From the NCBI GenBank assembly GCA_021831785.1, contig JAKBMB010000028.1, positions 62,001 through 126,000 on the forward strand: 64,000 nucleotides of DNA. The letters run 5' to 3'. This document shows positions 1-8,227 of this stretch, piece by piece. The notes beneath the pieces were generated by a model. The model made no database searches. It had not been told where the DNA came from and saw only the letters and a program-made list of their open reading frames with translations. Numbering within the stretch: position 1 is the first letter of the stretch; every line of letters begins with the position of its first letter. The translations under genes and the position numbers were made by a program. This DNA comes from Deltaproteobacteria bacterium. GTDB taxonomy: Bacteria > Desulfobacterota > Binatia > Binatales > Binataceae.

Positions 1-49
1 GGCGAATTTCATTATGTCCGCAAGGGGCGCGGGCGGTTAGCGCAAAGAG

Positions 50-1159
50 ATGACCTACAAAGTTCTGGTTCTTAAGGGTGACGGAATCGGGCCCGAGGTT
101 ATAGGCGAGGCCGTGCAGGTGCTCAAGGTAGTCGCGCGGCGAGCGGCGGTTGACTTCGCCTTTGAAGAGGCAGTGGTGGGCGGTGCAGCGATCGATGCCT
201 ACGGTGTTCCGATGCGCGCCGAGACGCTCAAACTGGCGAGCGAATGCGATGCGGTCCTGTTCGGCGCCGTCGGCGGCCCGAAGTGGGACAACCCGAATGC
301 CAGCCATAGACCGGAGCAGGCGCTGCTGACGCTGCGCAAGGAACTGGGTCTTTACGCCAATCTCCGGCCGGTCAAAACCGTGAAGGAGTTGCTCAACACC
401 TCTCCCTTGCGCCCCGAAATAGTCTCAGGGGTTGACCTGGTCGTGTTGCGCGAACTCACCGGCGGGCTTTACTACGGCCAGCCAAGCGAAAAACGCCAGG
501 GGCGCGAGGGACGCGAGGCGGTGGACACGTGCTTCTATACCGAAGCCGAGGTCGCCCGCGCGGTGCGCTTCGGCTTCGAGCTCGCGCGCAGGCGACGCAA
601 GCACCTGACGCTGGTGGACAAGGCCAACGTGCTCTCCACATCGCGTCTCTGGCGCGAGGTTGCAACCGAGATCGCCGCAGAGAACAAGGACGTGGCCTTC
701 CAAGCCGTTCTGGTCGACGCCATGGCGATGTATCTTTTGCGCCGGCCCAGGGACTTCGACGTAATCGTCACCGAAAACATGTTCGGCGACATCCTGACTG
801 ACGAGGCCTCGATGCTGGCGGGCTCGATGGGTCTGCTGCCGTCGGCGTCGGTGGGCAGCGAAATGAACAGCGTTGGCGGCCACATCGGCCTGTACGAGCC
901 GATTCATGGCACCGCGCCGGACATCGTTGGACGCGACCGCGCAAATCCAATCGCGGCGATCCTGTCCGCGGCAATGATGCTGGACCTTTCATTCGGCATG
1001 CGCGCCGAGGCCGACTGGATAAACGACGCGGTCGCGGCCGTGTTGCGCGAGGGCTACCGCACCCCGGACCTCGCCGCGCCCGGGACCAAAATGGCCGGAT
1101 GCAAGGCGATGGGCCGCCTGGTGCGCGAGCGGCTGGAGAGCATGGAGCGGGACAGTTAA
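50..1159 (+). CDS. leuB: 3-isopropylmalate dehydrogenase
   Basis: Oxidatively decarboxylates 3-isopropylmalate to 2-oxoisocaproate with NAD+ in leucine synthesis. In organisms using citramalate, as cimA at 57452 suggests here, it usually also handles the methylmalate step of isoleucine synthesis. The 369 residues match the family (about 350-370). Seen: the nucleotide-binding start KGDGIGPEV, the substrate-loop motif ELTGGLYYGQP near residue 135, and the metal-binding motif NMFGDILTDE near 243. The ATG follows AAAGAG. The 40 bases before it could hold the end of an upstream gene (one frame stops at 38-40), too short to identify. The next gene on the same strand starts 148 bases downstream. Confidence 0.96.
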   Translation: MTYKVLVLKGDGIGPEVIGEAVQVLKVVARRAAVDFAFEEAVVGGAAIDAYGVPMRAETLKLASECDAVLFGAVGGPKWDNPNASHRPEQALLTLRKELGLYANLRPVKTVKELLNTSPLRPEIVSGVDLVVLRELTGGLYYGQPSEKRQGREGREAVDTCFYTEAEVARAVRFGFELARRRRKHLTLVDKANVLSTSRLWREVATEIAAENKDVAFQAVLVDAMAMYLLRRPRDFDVIVTENMFGDILTDEASMLAGSMGLLPSASVGSEMNSVGGHIGLYEPIHGTAPDIVGRDRANPIAAILSAAMMLDLSFGMRAEADWINDAVAAVLREGYRTPDLAAPGTKMAGCKAMGRLVRERLESMERDS

Positions 1160-1307
1160 ACATGCGTCACCGCGCTCGCCGCTCGCTAAACCCGCGTCCG
1201 CCGGAAATAAGCAGCGAGGCAGCAGCCTTGACGACGACAGGCAGCGCCGCTGACGAATCGCGCGACGGCGCGCCGGGCCACAAGCCGAGCGCAGGGCGGC
1301 AGGCCTG

Positions 1308-2288
1308 ATGGCGACTAATCGGCCGCAAGGTCCGCGGGTGGCCGTGGTCGGCGCAAGCGGCGCCGTCGGAAGCCAGCTGGTCGAGCTTATTTTCGAGCGC
1401 GGCCTAAACTTTGGCTCGCTCGGATTGTTCGCTTCGTCGGCCAACGACGCGCCAAACGTCGAAAGCGCGGGCCAAGAGCAGCGCGTAGAGCACTTGGAAG
1501 ATTTCCAAGCGCTGGCCGAGTTCGATCTTGCTTTCCTGGCCGTGCCCGCACAAGTTGCCTTGGAGATTGCCGCCGCGCGCCTGGGCTCGATGCTTATCGA
1601 CATAAGCGGCGCTTGTGAAGATCACCCTGGGGCCGCCCTCGTCGCCCCGGGCTTCACGCCGCGCCAGCGCCTGCTTGAGTTGCAGGCAAGGGGGGCCGTC
1701 TTTGTCACTCCCCATCCGGTTGCGTTGGTGACGGCAACGATTTTGCGCGCCCTCGGGGTCGAGAGCGGATTGGTTAGCGCGGTTGCGATGCTCGGCGCGA
1801 GCTCGCTCGGCAAGCACCGCGCGCGTCAGGCCATCATCCAGTCCGCGGCGGCGCTAAACGGCGAGCTCGACCTCGCTGACGGCGAAACGCAACTGGCCTT
1901 CAACCTATGCTTAAGCCCCGACCGCGATCGTTTGGCGCGCACTGTCTCGCGCCAGGTTGCGGGACTTGTCGGTCGAGCGCCCGAGTTGGCGCTTCAATCC
2001 GTTCAGGTGCCGGTACTCCATGGCGCGGCGCTTTCCCTATGTGTACCGCAAGCCCAGGGCGCGGCGGACTGGCGCGAAAGATTGCGTAGCGCGCCTGGCG
2101 TTCTATTCGAGAAAGGCGAGCCGGCGGGGCTTATCGATGCCGTTAACCAGGAAGCGATCGTGGTCAGCGTGGCCGAAGAAAAATCGGCACGCCTTTTATG
2201 GTGCGTGTTCGACAATCTGCGTCTGGCTGCGCTTGCCGCGCTTTGGACCGCCGAGAACGCAATCTTCGCAGGCCAAGCCGCGACATAG
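1308..2288 (+). CDS. Aspartate-semialdehyde dehydrogenase family protein lacking the catalytic cysteine (Usg-1-like)
   Basis: A 326-residue member of the Asd fold. The N-terminal Rossmann motif is clear (VAVVGASGAVGSQLVE, residues 12-27), as are conserved Asd-type stretches SSLGKHRARQ and LAFNL. Where true Asd has the nucleophile in an N-x-C-[ST] motif, this protein reads FVTPHPVALVTAT, with no cysteine. That pattern, and the overall likeness, recall the E. coli Usg-1 paralogue, whose role is unknown. I therefore do not assign Asd activity. A genuine Asd would be needed elsewhere to serve LysC at 56211. It lies downstream of leuB in the position where asd often sits, so it may be a diverged paralogue that replaced or followed asd. 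Confidence 0.75.
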   Translation: MATNRPQGPRVAVVGASGAVGSQLVELIFERGLNFGSLGLFASSANDAPNVESAGQEQRVEHLEDFQALAEFDLAFLAVPAQVALEIAAARLGSMLIDISGACEDHPGAALVAPGFTPRQRLLELQARGAVFVTPHPVALVTATILRALGVESGLVSAVAMLGASSLGKHRARQAIIQSAAALNGELDLADGETQLAFNLCLSPDRDRLARTVSRQVAGLVGRAPELALQSVQVPVLHGAALSLCVPQAQGAADWRERLRSAPGVLFEKGEPAGLIDAVNQEAIVVSVAEEKSARLLWCVFDNLRLAALAALWTAENAIFAGQAAT

Positions 2289-2378
2289 ACGCGGCGTCTG
2301 CCGGCTACGGGCAGGTTCAGCCCGGTTTTGGAACTCCCGTGCGGTCCAGGAGAGCGTAGCGCAGCAAGTCGGATTGCG

Positions 2379-2924
2379 ATGAAATGCTCGCGATGCGGTT
2401 TCGAGGCTCCGCCGGACGCGGGATTCTGTGCGCGATGCGGTCTTGCATTGCACGCCCAAGCGCCGCCGGCGGGGCGCGAGTATGCGGTGGCCCGGTTTCT
2501 GGTTTCCTGGTGGCACTTTCGCGGCACGCTGTTTTTGGGATTTCTCTGCTTGGCCCTCGCGTTCGCAAGCGTGCTCGCGCGGCCGCGCCCGCGTCCGGCG
2601 ACGGCGCCGGTCATCCTGGTGTTCCTCAGCGGGCTAATCTTTCTAGGCGCGTTGCTGGCGCGGCGCTATATGCTGTGGCGGCTCACCTCGGAGCGTCTGA
2701 TAGAGCGGCGCGGCGTGCTGAGCATTCATCGCCGCGAGCTCGAATTAACGGACATCCGCTCCGTCGAAGTTTATCGTAGTCTTTTTCAGCGGCTCGCCGG
2801 TCTAGGAGACGTTACGGTCTCATCCGCCGCGAGCACTGATTTCGCGATCAAACTTAAAGACATTCGCGGCCCGGAACAGATTGCGGCGCAGATCCGCCAG
2901 GCACGGGTGAGACGCTTGCGCTAG
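2379..2924 (+). CDS. Zinc-ribbon membrane protein with bacterial PH (DUF304-like) domain
   Basis: A 181-residue protein of unknown function. The ATG at 2379 puts a zinc ribbon at the very N terminus (two CxxC pairs, CSRCG and CARCG, residues 3-22); an upstream in-frame ATG at 2328 would add 17 unconvincing residues. Two hydrophobic segments follow (about residues 49-65 and 72-90 from this start), then a region typical of bacterial PH domains: RYMLWRLTSERLIERRGVLS, followed by ELTDIRSVEVYRSLFQRLAGLGDV. The layout zinc ribbon, two membrane helices and a cytoplasmic PH domain is widespread and uncharacterised. It probably sits in the inner membrane. It lies between the Asd-like gene and tRNA-Ser without obvious operon partners. 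Confidence 0.75.
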   Translation: MKCSRCGFEAPPDAGFCARCGLALHAQAPPAGREYAVARFLVSWWHFRGTLFLGFLCLALAFASVLARPRPRPATAPVILVFLSGLIFLGALLARRYMLWRLTSERLIERRGVLSIHRRELELTDIRSVEVYRSLFQRLAGLGDVTVSSAASTDFAIKLKDIRGPEQIAAQIRQARVRRLR

Positions 2925-3117
2925 CGGCTAGCCGCGAAAGTTCGCGCACTTGGGTCGCCGCGAAAAACATTGCGCGGGCCTGGCAGGGCTTCGCCGCCGA
3001 CGGGTATCCGGCGGCGCTGTCCCGTTTCGGCACGCCGCGGGACGCGCCAAGAGACCGGATTGCTTGTCTTGCAGCTTGCCCGAAGGAGGGCAAAATTGTT
3101 CTGATTGAGTTTAGCGC

Positions 3118-3209
3118 GGAGAGGTGGCCGAGCCCGGTTTAAGGCGCACGCCTGGAGAGCGTGTAAACTCGAAAGGGTTTCGGGGGTTCAAATCCCCCCC
3201 TCTCCGCCA
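3118..3209 (+). tRNA. tRNA-Ser (anticodon GGA)
   Basis: The acceptor stem GGAGAGG (3118-3124) pairs with CCTCTCC (3199-3205), followed by discriminator G and an encoded CCA (3207-3209). The anticodon stem CACGC/GCGTG closes the loop CTGGAGA with anticodon GGA at 3154-3156. A long variable arm (about 3164-3180) and the T-loop GTTCAAATC make it a class II serine tRNA reading UCC and UCU. Confidence 0.95.
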
Positions 3210-3433
3210 ACAATTGGCGGTCTCGCATGCGGCGCGGCGAGGGTGGCTTTAGAGGGCCGCGCTGGTGGGTTCTTTGCTCACGCCGGCGCATAATTAGGAT
3301 AAGTAGGCGAGCGATTCGTTCGCGCTTGGGGAGCGAACGCTGACGGACGGGCGCGCCGCGGCCTTGATGTCGGCCAGCGCCATCGGATGCGCCCGCGCAC
3401 CAACGCCATGTAGCTTTAAGGGGGGAATCGTTA

Positions 3434-5116
3434 GTGATGAAGGTTGACCCCGTCTTGCCGCAATCGCGATTGCTTGCCATGAAGAGCGCGGGCTTGTGGC
3501 GCGACCAGCTGCTGCTGGAAGACCTCGACCGCTGGGTCGCGCGCGTGCCGGAGCGCATCGCGGCCGTCGACCATAATAGCCAGACCGGCGAGCGCACCGT
3601 GCTCAGTTACGCCGAGCTCGGCCAACGCGCCGATAAGCTGGCGATTGGCCTCGCGCAACTGGGCATCAGGCGCGGCGACGTCATCTCATACCAGTCGCCG
3701 AATTGGTGGCAGTTCGTGGCGCTGCATCTGGCCGCTCTGCGCGTGGGCGCGATCAGCAATCCCCTGATGCCCATTTTCCGCGAGCGCGAGCTAAGCTTCA
3801 TGCTGCGCCAGGCCGAATCGCGGCTCCTGGTGGTGCCGCGCCGCTTCCGCGGTTTCGATCACTATGCGATGGCCGAGGCGTTGCGCGCGGCGCTCCCGAT
3901 GCTCGAGCATGTTCTGGTGGTCGGCGGCGAGGGCGAGGCGGCGTTCGAGAACCTGCTGGACGGCTCGGTAGACACGCGTGGGGAGCAAGCGCAGGCGCTG
4001 TTTGCCGAACGGCGGCCAACGCCTGACGATGTGATCCAGCTTCTCTATACGTCGGGGACGACCGGCGAGCCCAAGGGCGTGATGCACACGTCGAACACCC
4101 TGTTCAGCGCTTTCATGCCGATGGTCGAGCGCTTCGCTCTCGGCTCGTCGGACGCGGTGCTGATGGCCTCGCCGATCGCGCATCAGACGGGCTTTATTTA
4201 CGGCATGATGATGCCGATCCATTTGGGCTGCAAAGCGGTCTTTCAAGACCTCTGGGACCCAAAGCAAGCGTTCGACCTGATCGCCGCCGAACAGGTGACG
4301 TTTACCATGGGCGCGACGCCGTTTCTCTCCGATTTGACCGACGAAGCGGAGCGCCGAGGGGCGCAGCCGCAAAGCCTGCGCGTCTTCGTCTCGGCCGGAG
4401 CGCCCATCCCGCGCGCGCTGGTTAGGCGAGCCAACGCCGCGCTGGACGCGCACATCATCTCCGCCTGGGGCATGACCGAAAACGGCGCCGTGACGACGAC
4501 GCGGCCGGGCGATCCCCCGCAAAAGACTTTCGAGACCGACGGCTGCCCCATCGCCGGGATGGAGTTGCGCGCGGTAGACGAAAACGGACGGCCTCTGCCG
4601 CCTGACCGCGAGGGGCGGCTGCAGGTTCGCGGGAGCTCCAACTTCGTGGGTTACCTCAAGCATCCCGAGTGGTACGGCACCGACGCCGGTGAATGGTTCG
4701 ACACCGGCGACCTGGCGCGAATCGACGCCGACGGCTACGTCCGCATCACCGGCCGCACCAAGGACATCATCATCCGCGGCGGCGAGAATATTCCGGTGGT
4801 CGAGGTCGAGCAGTTGATCTACCAGCATCCCGCGATACTCGAGGTCGCGGTGGTCGCGATGCCCGACCCGCGCCTGGGCGAGCGGGCGTGCGCCTTCGTG
4901 ACACTGCGCGAGGGCGCGGCGCTGACGCTGCGGGAGCTGATCGATTTTCTCGAGCGACGCAAGCTTGCGCGCAACTACCTGCCGGAGCGGCTTGAGGTGC
5001 TTCCAAACCTGCCCAAAACTCCAAGCGGGAAGATCCAAAAGGTGATGCTGCGCGTGACCGCGAAGGAACTCGCCGTAGCCGGCGCGCCGGACCGCGGCCA
5101 GCGCCAGCAGGAGTAA
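3434..5116 (+). CDS. AMP-dependent acyl-CoA synthetase/ligase (cyclohexanecarboxylate/fatty-acid CoA ligase type)
   Basis: Activates a carboxylic acid to its CoA thioester via an acyl-adenylate; the substrate cannot be read from sequence. At 560 residues it fits class I ANL ligases. Seen: P-loop YTSGTTGEPKG (about residue 204), the A5-like segment SAWGMTENG, the A7 motif WFDTGDLARID (about 420), the hinge GRTKDIIIRGGENI (about 440) and the C-terminal catalytic lysine in KTPSGKIQK (about 530). A purine-rich AAGGGGGGAA precedes a GTG-ATG pair, so the start is GTG 3434 or ATG 3437. It opens an apparent operon: the LLM oxidoreductase starts 55 bases later and is translationally coupled to an MpaB-type oxygenase. 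The context suggests activation of a lipid or alicyclic acid for oxidation. Confidence 0.9.
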   Translation: MMKVDPVLPQSRLLAMKSAGLWRDQLLLEDLDRWVARVPERIAAVDHNSQTGERTVLSYAELGQRADKLAIGLAQLGIRRGDVISYQSPNWWQFVALHLAALRVGAISNPLMPIFRERELSFMLRQAESRLLVVPRRFRGFDHYAMAEALRAALPMLEHVLVVGGEGEAAFENLLDGSVDTRGEQAQALFAERRPTPDDVIQLLYTSGTTGEPKGVMHTSNTLFSAFMPMVERFALGSSDAVLMASPIAHQTGFIYGMMMPIHLGCKAVFQDLWDPKQAFDLIAAEQVTFTMGATPFLSDLTDEAERRGAQPQSLRVFVSAGAPIPRALVRRANAALDAHIISAWGMTENGAVTTTRPGDPPQKTFETDGCPIAGMELRAVDENGRPLPPDREGRLQVRGSSNFVGYLKHPEWYGTDAGEWFDTGDLARIDADGYVRITGRTKDIIIRGGENIPVVEVEQLIYQHPAILEVAVVAMPDPRLGERACAFVTLREGAALTLRELIDFLERRKLARNYLPERLEVLPNLPKTPSGKIQKVMLRVTAKELAVAGAPDRGQRQQE

Positions 5117-5171
5117 GCGCCCGGACGCGGGACGTAATTCGTCGGTCCCCAGCGCCGGGGACGTTCGCGCC

Positions 5172-6458
5172 ATGATCAAAGTGATTCTCCAGCTCTATCC
5201 GATGATTTCCGCCGCCGGCGAACACGAGCGCGCGGCGCTAAGACCGATCGGGCGCAACCGCGAGCGCTATCAGGAGACGCTCACCGGTTGGCACGAGATC
5301 ATCAAAGCCGCCGACGAAATGGGCCTGTGGGGCGTAGCGACGATCGAGCACCATTTCTGGTCCGAGGGCTACGAATGCGGCCCGAGCCCGGGCGTGCTCA
5401 ACGCCTACTGGGCCGCGCTCACAAAAAACGTCCGCGTCGGACAGCTCGGCTACGTGATGAGCACGCAGAACCCGATTCGCGTCGCCGAAGAGACGGCCAT
5501 CCTCGACCATTTGACGCGCGGGCGATGTTTTGTCGGCTTCGCGCGCGGCTACCAGTCGCGATGGACCGACGTGCTCGGCCAGCATCTCGGGACCCGCGCC
5601 ACGACCTCGCCCGCGGCCGCCAGCCTCGATCCTACCCATCTATTCGGCAAGCACGTGAAGCCGAAGGACTTCACCGACGATGAGATCAATCGCCGCCTGT
5701 TCGAGGAGGAGGTCGATATCGTCATCAAAGCGTGGACCGAAGACAGCATCGAGCACAACGGGCCTGTATGGCAGATTCCGTATCCCCACGCCACCGGGGT
5801 AGAAGACTGGCCGCTGGCCAAGTTCGGCGTGACCGGGCGCTTCGGGGCCCCGGGCGAGGTTGACGAGCAAGGTAACGTGCGGCGGATCAGCGTGGTGCCC
5901 GCGCCTTACACGCGACCGCATCCGCCGGTCTTCGTGGCTACCAGCGGCTCACCGCAAAGCGTGGAGTACGTCGCCAGGCGCGGTTTTATACCCCTTTACT
6001 TCACTGCGCTGCCCACCGCGCTTAAGCTCGGGCGCATCTACGTCGAGGCCAGCGCCGAGGCCGGACGCGAGCTTGCGCTGGGGCAAAACCAGGCGATGGT
6101 GCGCATCCCCCATATCGCGCCGTCGCGGGCCGCCGCCGAGGAGTCGGTGATGAAGTACGACTCGGACATCTTCCGCAACTTTTACGCCGCGATGGGCCGG
6201 CATCGCGTCGAACCGCGTGACGTGGTCAAAGCGGTGACCAGATATGGCCTCTGGACGATTGGCACCGCCGAAGAAGTGCGCCGCCATCTGGTCGAAGAAT
6301 GGAAGCAGTTCCCGGCCGAGTACCTGACACTGATCTACCATTACGCGCAAATGCCCAAAGAGGCAGTGATCGCCGCTCTTTACACGTTCATGACCCAAAT
6401 CAAGCCGGCCTTGGATGAACTGGTGGCCTATCGTGAAGCAGCGAGCGGCGCCACATGA
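5172..6458 (+). CDS. LLM-class (luciferase-like) flavin-dependent oxidoreductase
   Basis: A 428-residue protein of the bacterial luciferase-like TIM-barrel superfamily, which uses FMN or F420 in monooxygenation or hydride transfer. Seen: an N-terminal barrel with ATIEHHFWSEG (about residues 57-67), the segment VRVGQLGYVMSTQNPIRVAE, the family-typical DHLTRGRCFVGFARGYQ (about 113-130), and a C-terminal SPQSVEYVARRGF. Specific cofactor and substrate cannot be inferred. It lies 55 bases after an acyl-CoA ligase, and its stop overlaps the ATG of the MpaB-type gene (ATGA at 6455-6458), a strong sign of co-translation. Such LLM proteins are abundant in lineages attacking alkanes, terpenoids and one-carbon compounds. 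Confidence 0.88.
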   Translation: MIKVILQLYPMISAAGEHERAALRPIGRNRERYQETLTGWHEIIKAADEMGLWGVATIEHHFWSEGYECGPSPGVLNAYWAALTKNVRVGQLGYVMSTQNPIRVAEETAILDHLTRGRCFVGFARGYQSRWTDVLGQHLGTRATTSPAAASLDPTHLFGKHVKPKDFTDDEINRRLFEEEVDIVIKAWTEDSIEHNGPVWQIPYPHATGVEDWPLAKFGVTGRFGAPGEVDEQGNVRRISVVPAPYTRPHPPVFVATSGSPQSVEYVARRGFIPLYFTALPTALKLGRIYVEASAEAGRELALGQNQAMVRIPHIAPSRAAAEESVMKYDSDIFRNFYAAMGRHRVEPRDVVKAVTRYGLWTIGTAEEVRRHLVEEWKQFPAEYLTLIYHYAQMPKEAVIAALYTFMTQIKPALDELVAYREAASGAT

Positions 6459-7366
6459 GCCGAAAAGGCGCCCATCACAACCGAGCCGGGATCAAACGAA
6501 CAGCGCGAGGAGTCGGCACACGCGAGCAGTTAGACGCGCTCGGCGTCCGGCCGGGGCCTAACAGCATGTCATGGCGCGTGAACCGGGAAGCGGCGCTGCT
6601 GCTTGGCGGCGGCCGCGCGCTATTGATGCAGATCGCGCATCCGCTGGTAGCAGCCGGCGTAGCGGACCATAGTGATTTCAAGAACGACCCACTTGGGCGA
6701 CTGCGGCGCACGCTGGACACGATGTTCAGCCTGACCTTCGGCAGCCGCGAAGAAGCCGGCGCGGCCTGCGAGCGAATCAACTCGGTGCACGCGAGCATAC
6801 GCGGAAGGCTCTCCCGGCCTTGCTCCGGCTTTCCTGCCGGCACGACGTACGACGCCCGCGACCCGCAGCTTTTGTTCTGGGTGTACGCGACGCTGATGGA
6901 CACGGCGATGGTGGTTTATCGGCGCTACGTGCGGGAATTGTCGGCGGACGAGTGCGAACAATACTATCAGGAGAGCAAGGCGCGCGCATCGCTGTTCGGC
7001 ATCCCGGATTCGCTTGTGCCCAAAGACGCGGAGTGCTTTCGCGCCTACATGCATGAGATGATCGCGCACGGCCCGGTCGTCGTCAGCGCTACGGCCCGCA
7101 AGCTTGCCAGAAGCATTCTAAACCCCACTGTTCCGGCGGTCTATGCTTGGGCGTTCCAGATGCTGAATTTTGTTACCGTGGGGCTTTTGCCGCCCGAGCT
7201 GCGCGCGGGTTTCGGCCTTCGCTGGAGCCCGGTAAGACAGTTGCTGCTGGATGCCTCGGGTGCGGCCATCCGCGCGATGCTGCCGTTGTTGCCGGATCTG
7301 CTGCGCGCCGTGCCGGCGGGGCGCAAGGCCGAACGGGCGTGGCAGGACCGTTCTCGGCACAGCTAA
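6455..7366 (+). CDS. Oxygenase MpaB family protein (DUF2236)
   Basis: A 303-residue protein of the DUF2236/MpaB family, which includes heme-b oxygenases such as rubber-cleaving latex clearing protein. Seen: SWRVNREAALLLGGGRALLM followed by QIAHPLVAAGVADHSDF (about residues 38-75), DPLGRLRRTLDTMF, and the core DPQLLFWVYATLMDTAMVVY (about 137-156), all hallmarks of the family. No signal peptide is evident, so it is probably cytoplasmic or membrane-associated. The start codon overlaps the stop of the LLM gene by four bases. With the upstream ligase and LLM protein it forms an oxidative set for an unknown hydrophobic substrate. A strong hairpin at 7450-7489 follows. Confidence 0.87.
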   Translation: MSRKGAHHNRAGIKRTARGVGTREQLDALGVRPGPNSMSWRVNREAALLLGGGRALLMQIAHPLVAAGVADHSDFKNDPLGRLRRTLDTMFSLTFGSREEAGAACERINSVHASIRGRLSRPCSGFPAGTTYDARDPQLLFWVYATLMDTAMVVYRRYVRELSADECEQYYQESKARASLFGIPDSLVPKDAECFRAYMHEMIAHGPVVVSATARKLARSILNPTVPAVYAWAFQMLNFVTVGLLPPELRAGFGLRWSPVRQLLLDASGAAIRAMLPLLPDLLRAVPAGRKAERAWQDRSRHS

Positions 7367-7449
7367 ACGCCGCAGCGCCGGCCCTCATGCAACGGGGTTC
7401 ACGCGCGCGGCGATATTGGGTGCGCCGAGCCCGAGGAATGACAGAACTA

Positions 7450-7489
7450 GCGACAGTAAGGGCCGTTCACGAATGGCCCTTACTGTCGC
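7450..7489. terminator. Perfect 15-bp (18 with inner pairs) inverted repeat between convergent genes
   Basis: GCGACAGTAAGGGCC (7450-7464) is exactly mirrored by GGCCCTTACTGTCGC (7475-7489). The ten-base gap adds a G-T pair and two A-T pairs, leaving the tetraloop CACG. It sits between the end of the MpaB gene (+) and the end of the hexapeptide gene (-), where a shared terminator is expected. There is no T-tract on either side, so it is not a classical intrinsic terminator; it could stall or protect transcripts instead. Confidence 0.6.
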
Positions 7490-7558
7490 AGCAGCGCAAG
7501 GCGCTAAACCGCCTTTTTCATGCCGCGTCAGCTCCACAACTTCCGGCCAGATCTCTGC

Positions 7559-8185
7559 TCATTCCGGAACGACCCGGTCCTGACGATGGATGGCAAGTCC
7601 CCGCGTGTAGCGTTCGAGCATCTCGTGATAAGTGTCGGCGAACGTACGGTCTCCGGTCTCGATGCCGAAGACCTTGCGGCGGAAAAGCTTCATGTCGTCC
7701 AGACCGTTTCGAATTTCATCCCACTGGCTGGGATTGTAGATGCGCCCCGGATTGCCCACAGCCACGTGCTGGATCGGCACTACCGAGCCCTCGGGGAGCA
7801 GCGTGTCCGTGTGCACGATCCCGTTCAAGGCCACAACGGAGCCGGCCCCAATCCGCGCACCGTTGAAGACGATGCAGCCGGTGGCGATGAAGGAGTTGGC
7901 GCCGATGGAACAGCCGGAGAGATGCGCATGCGGGCCAACTAAAACGTGATCACCAATCTCCGCGGGAAACCGGGAGCTCCGGCTCCCTGCCCCCCGGATT
8001 ACGGCATGCTCCATGATTACGCAGCGGGCGCCTACCTTCACCGGAGCGCCCTCGGATGTGAGAACGGCCCCGTAGAGGACGCGGGTCTCCTCGCCAACCT
8101 CCACGTCTCCCGAGATCACGGCATTGGGAGCAATCCATGCCGTGCGGTGAATACGAGGAACCACGCCCCGGTGCTCGATAATCAT
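7559..8185 (-). CDS. Left-handed beta-helix hexapeptide-repeat protein, gamma-carbonic-anhydrase-like
   Basis: A 208-residue protein with continuous hexapeptide repeats (IAPNAVISGDVEVGEETRV onward to about residue 140) and an alpha-helical C terminus, as in the gamma-carbonic anhydrase/YrdA group. YrdA-type proteins coordinate metal with three histidines. Aligned by eye with E. coli YrdA, the first position is Arg (HAVIRG) and the other two read GPHAHLSG, with Pro and Ser at the canonical sites and histidines one and two residues displaced. It therefore belongs to a divergent subgroup; neither carbonic anhydrase nor acyltransferase activity can be assumed. AAAGGGTGGTG precedes the ATG. It is transcribed convergently with the MpaB operon. 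Confidence 0.8.
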   Translation of the reverse strand: MIIEHRGVVPRIHRTAWIAPNAVISGDVEVGEETRVLYGAVLTSEGAPVKVGARCVIMEHAVIRGAGSRSSRFPAEIGDHVLVGPHAHLSGCSIGANSFIATGCIVFNGARIGAGSVVALNGIVHTDTLLPEGSVVPIQHVAVGNPGRIYNPSQWDEIRNGLDDMKLFRRKVFGIETGDRTFADTYHEMLERYTRGLAIHRQDRVVPE

Positions 8186-8227
8186 CGCACCACCCTTTCC
8201 CTGTCACTGAACCAGGGATTTCCATAT

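Noticed and set aside
3791-5179. A 462-codon open frame on the minus strand opposite the acyl-CoA ligase.
   Set aside because: Low-complexity Arg/His/Gly/Ala-rich translation typical of antisense frames in GC-rich DNA; the plus-strand ligase has all family motifs.
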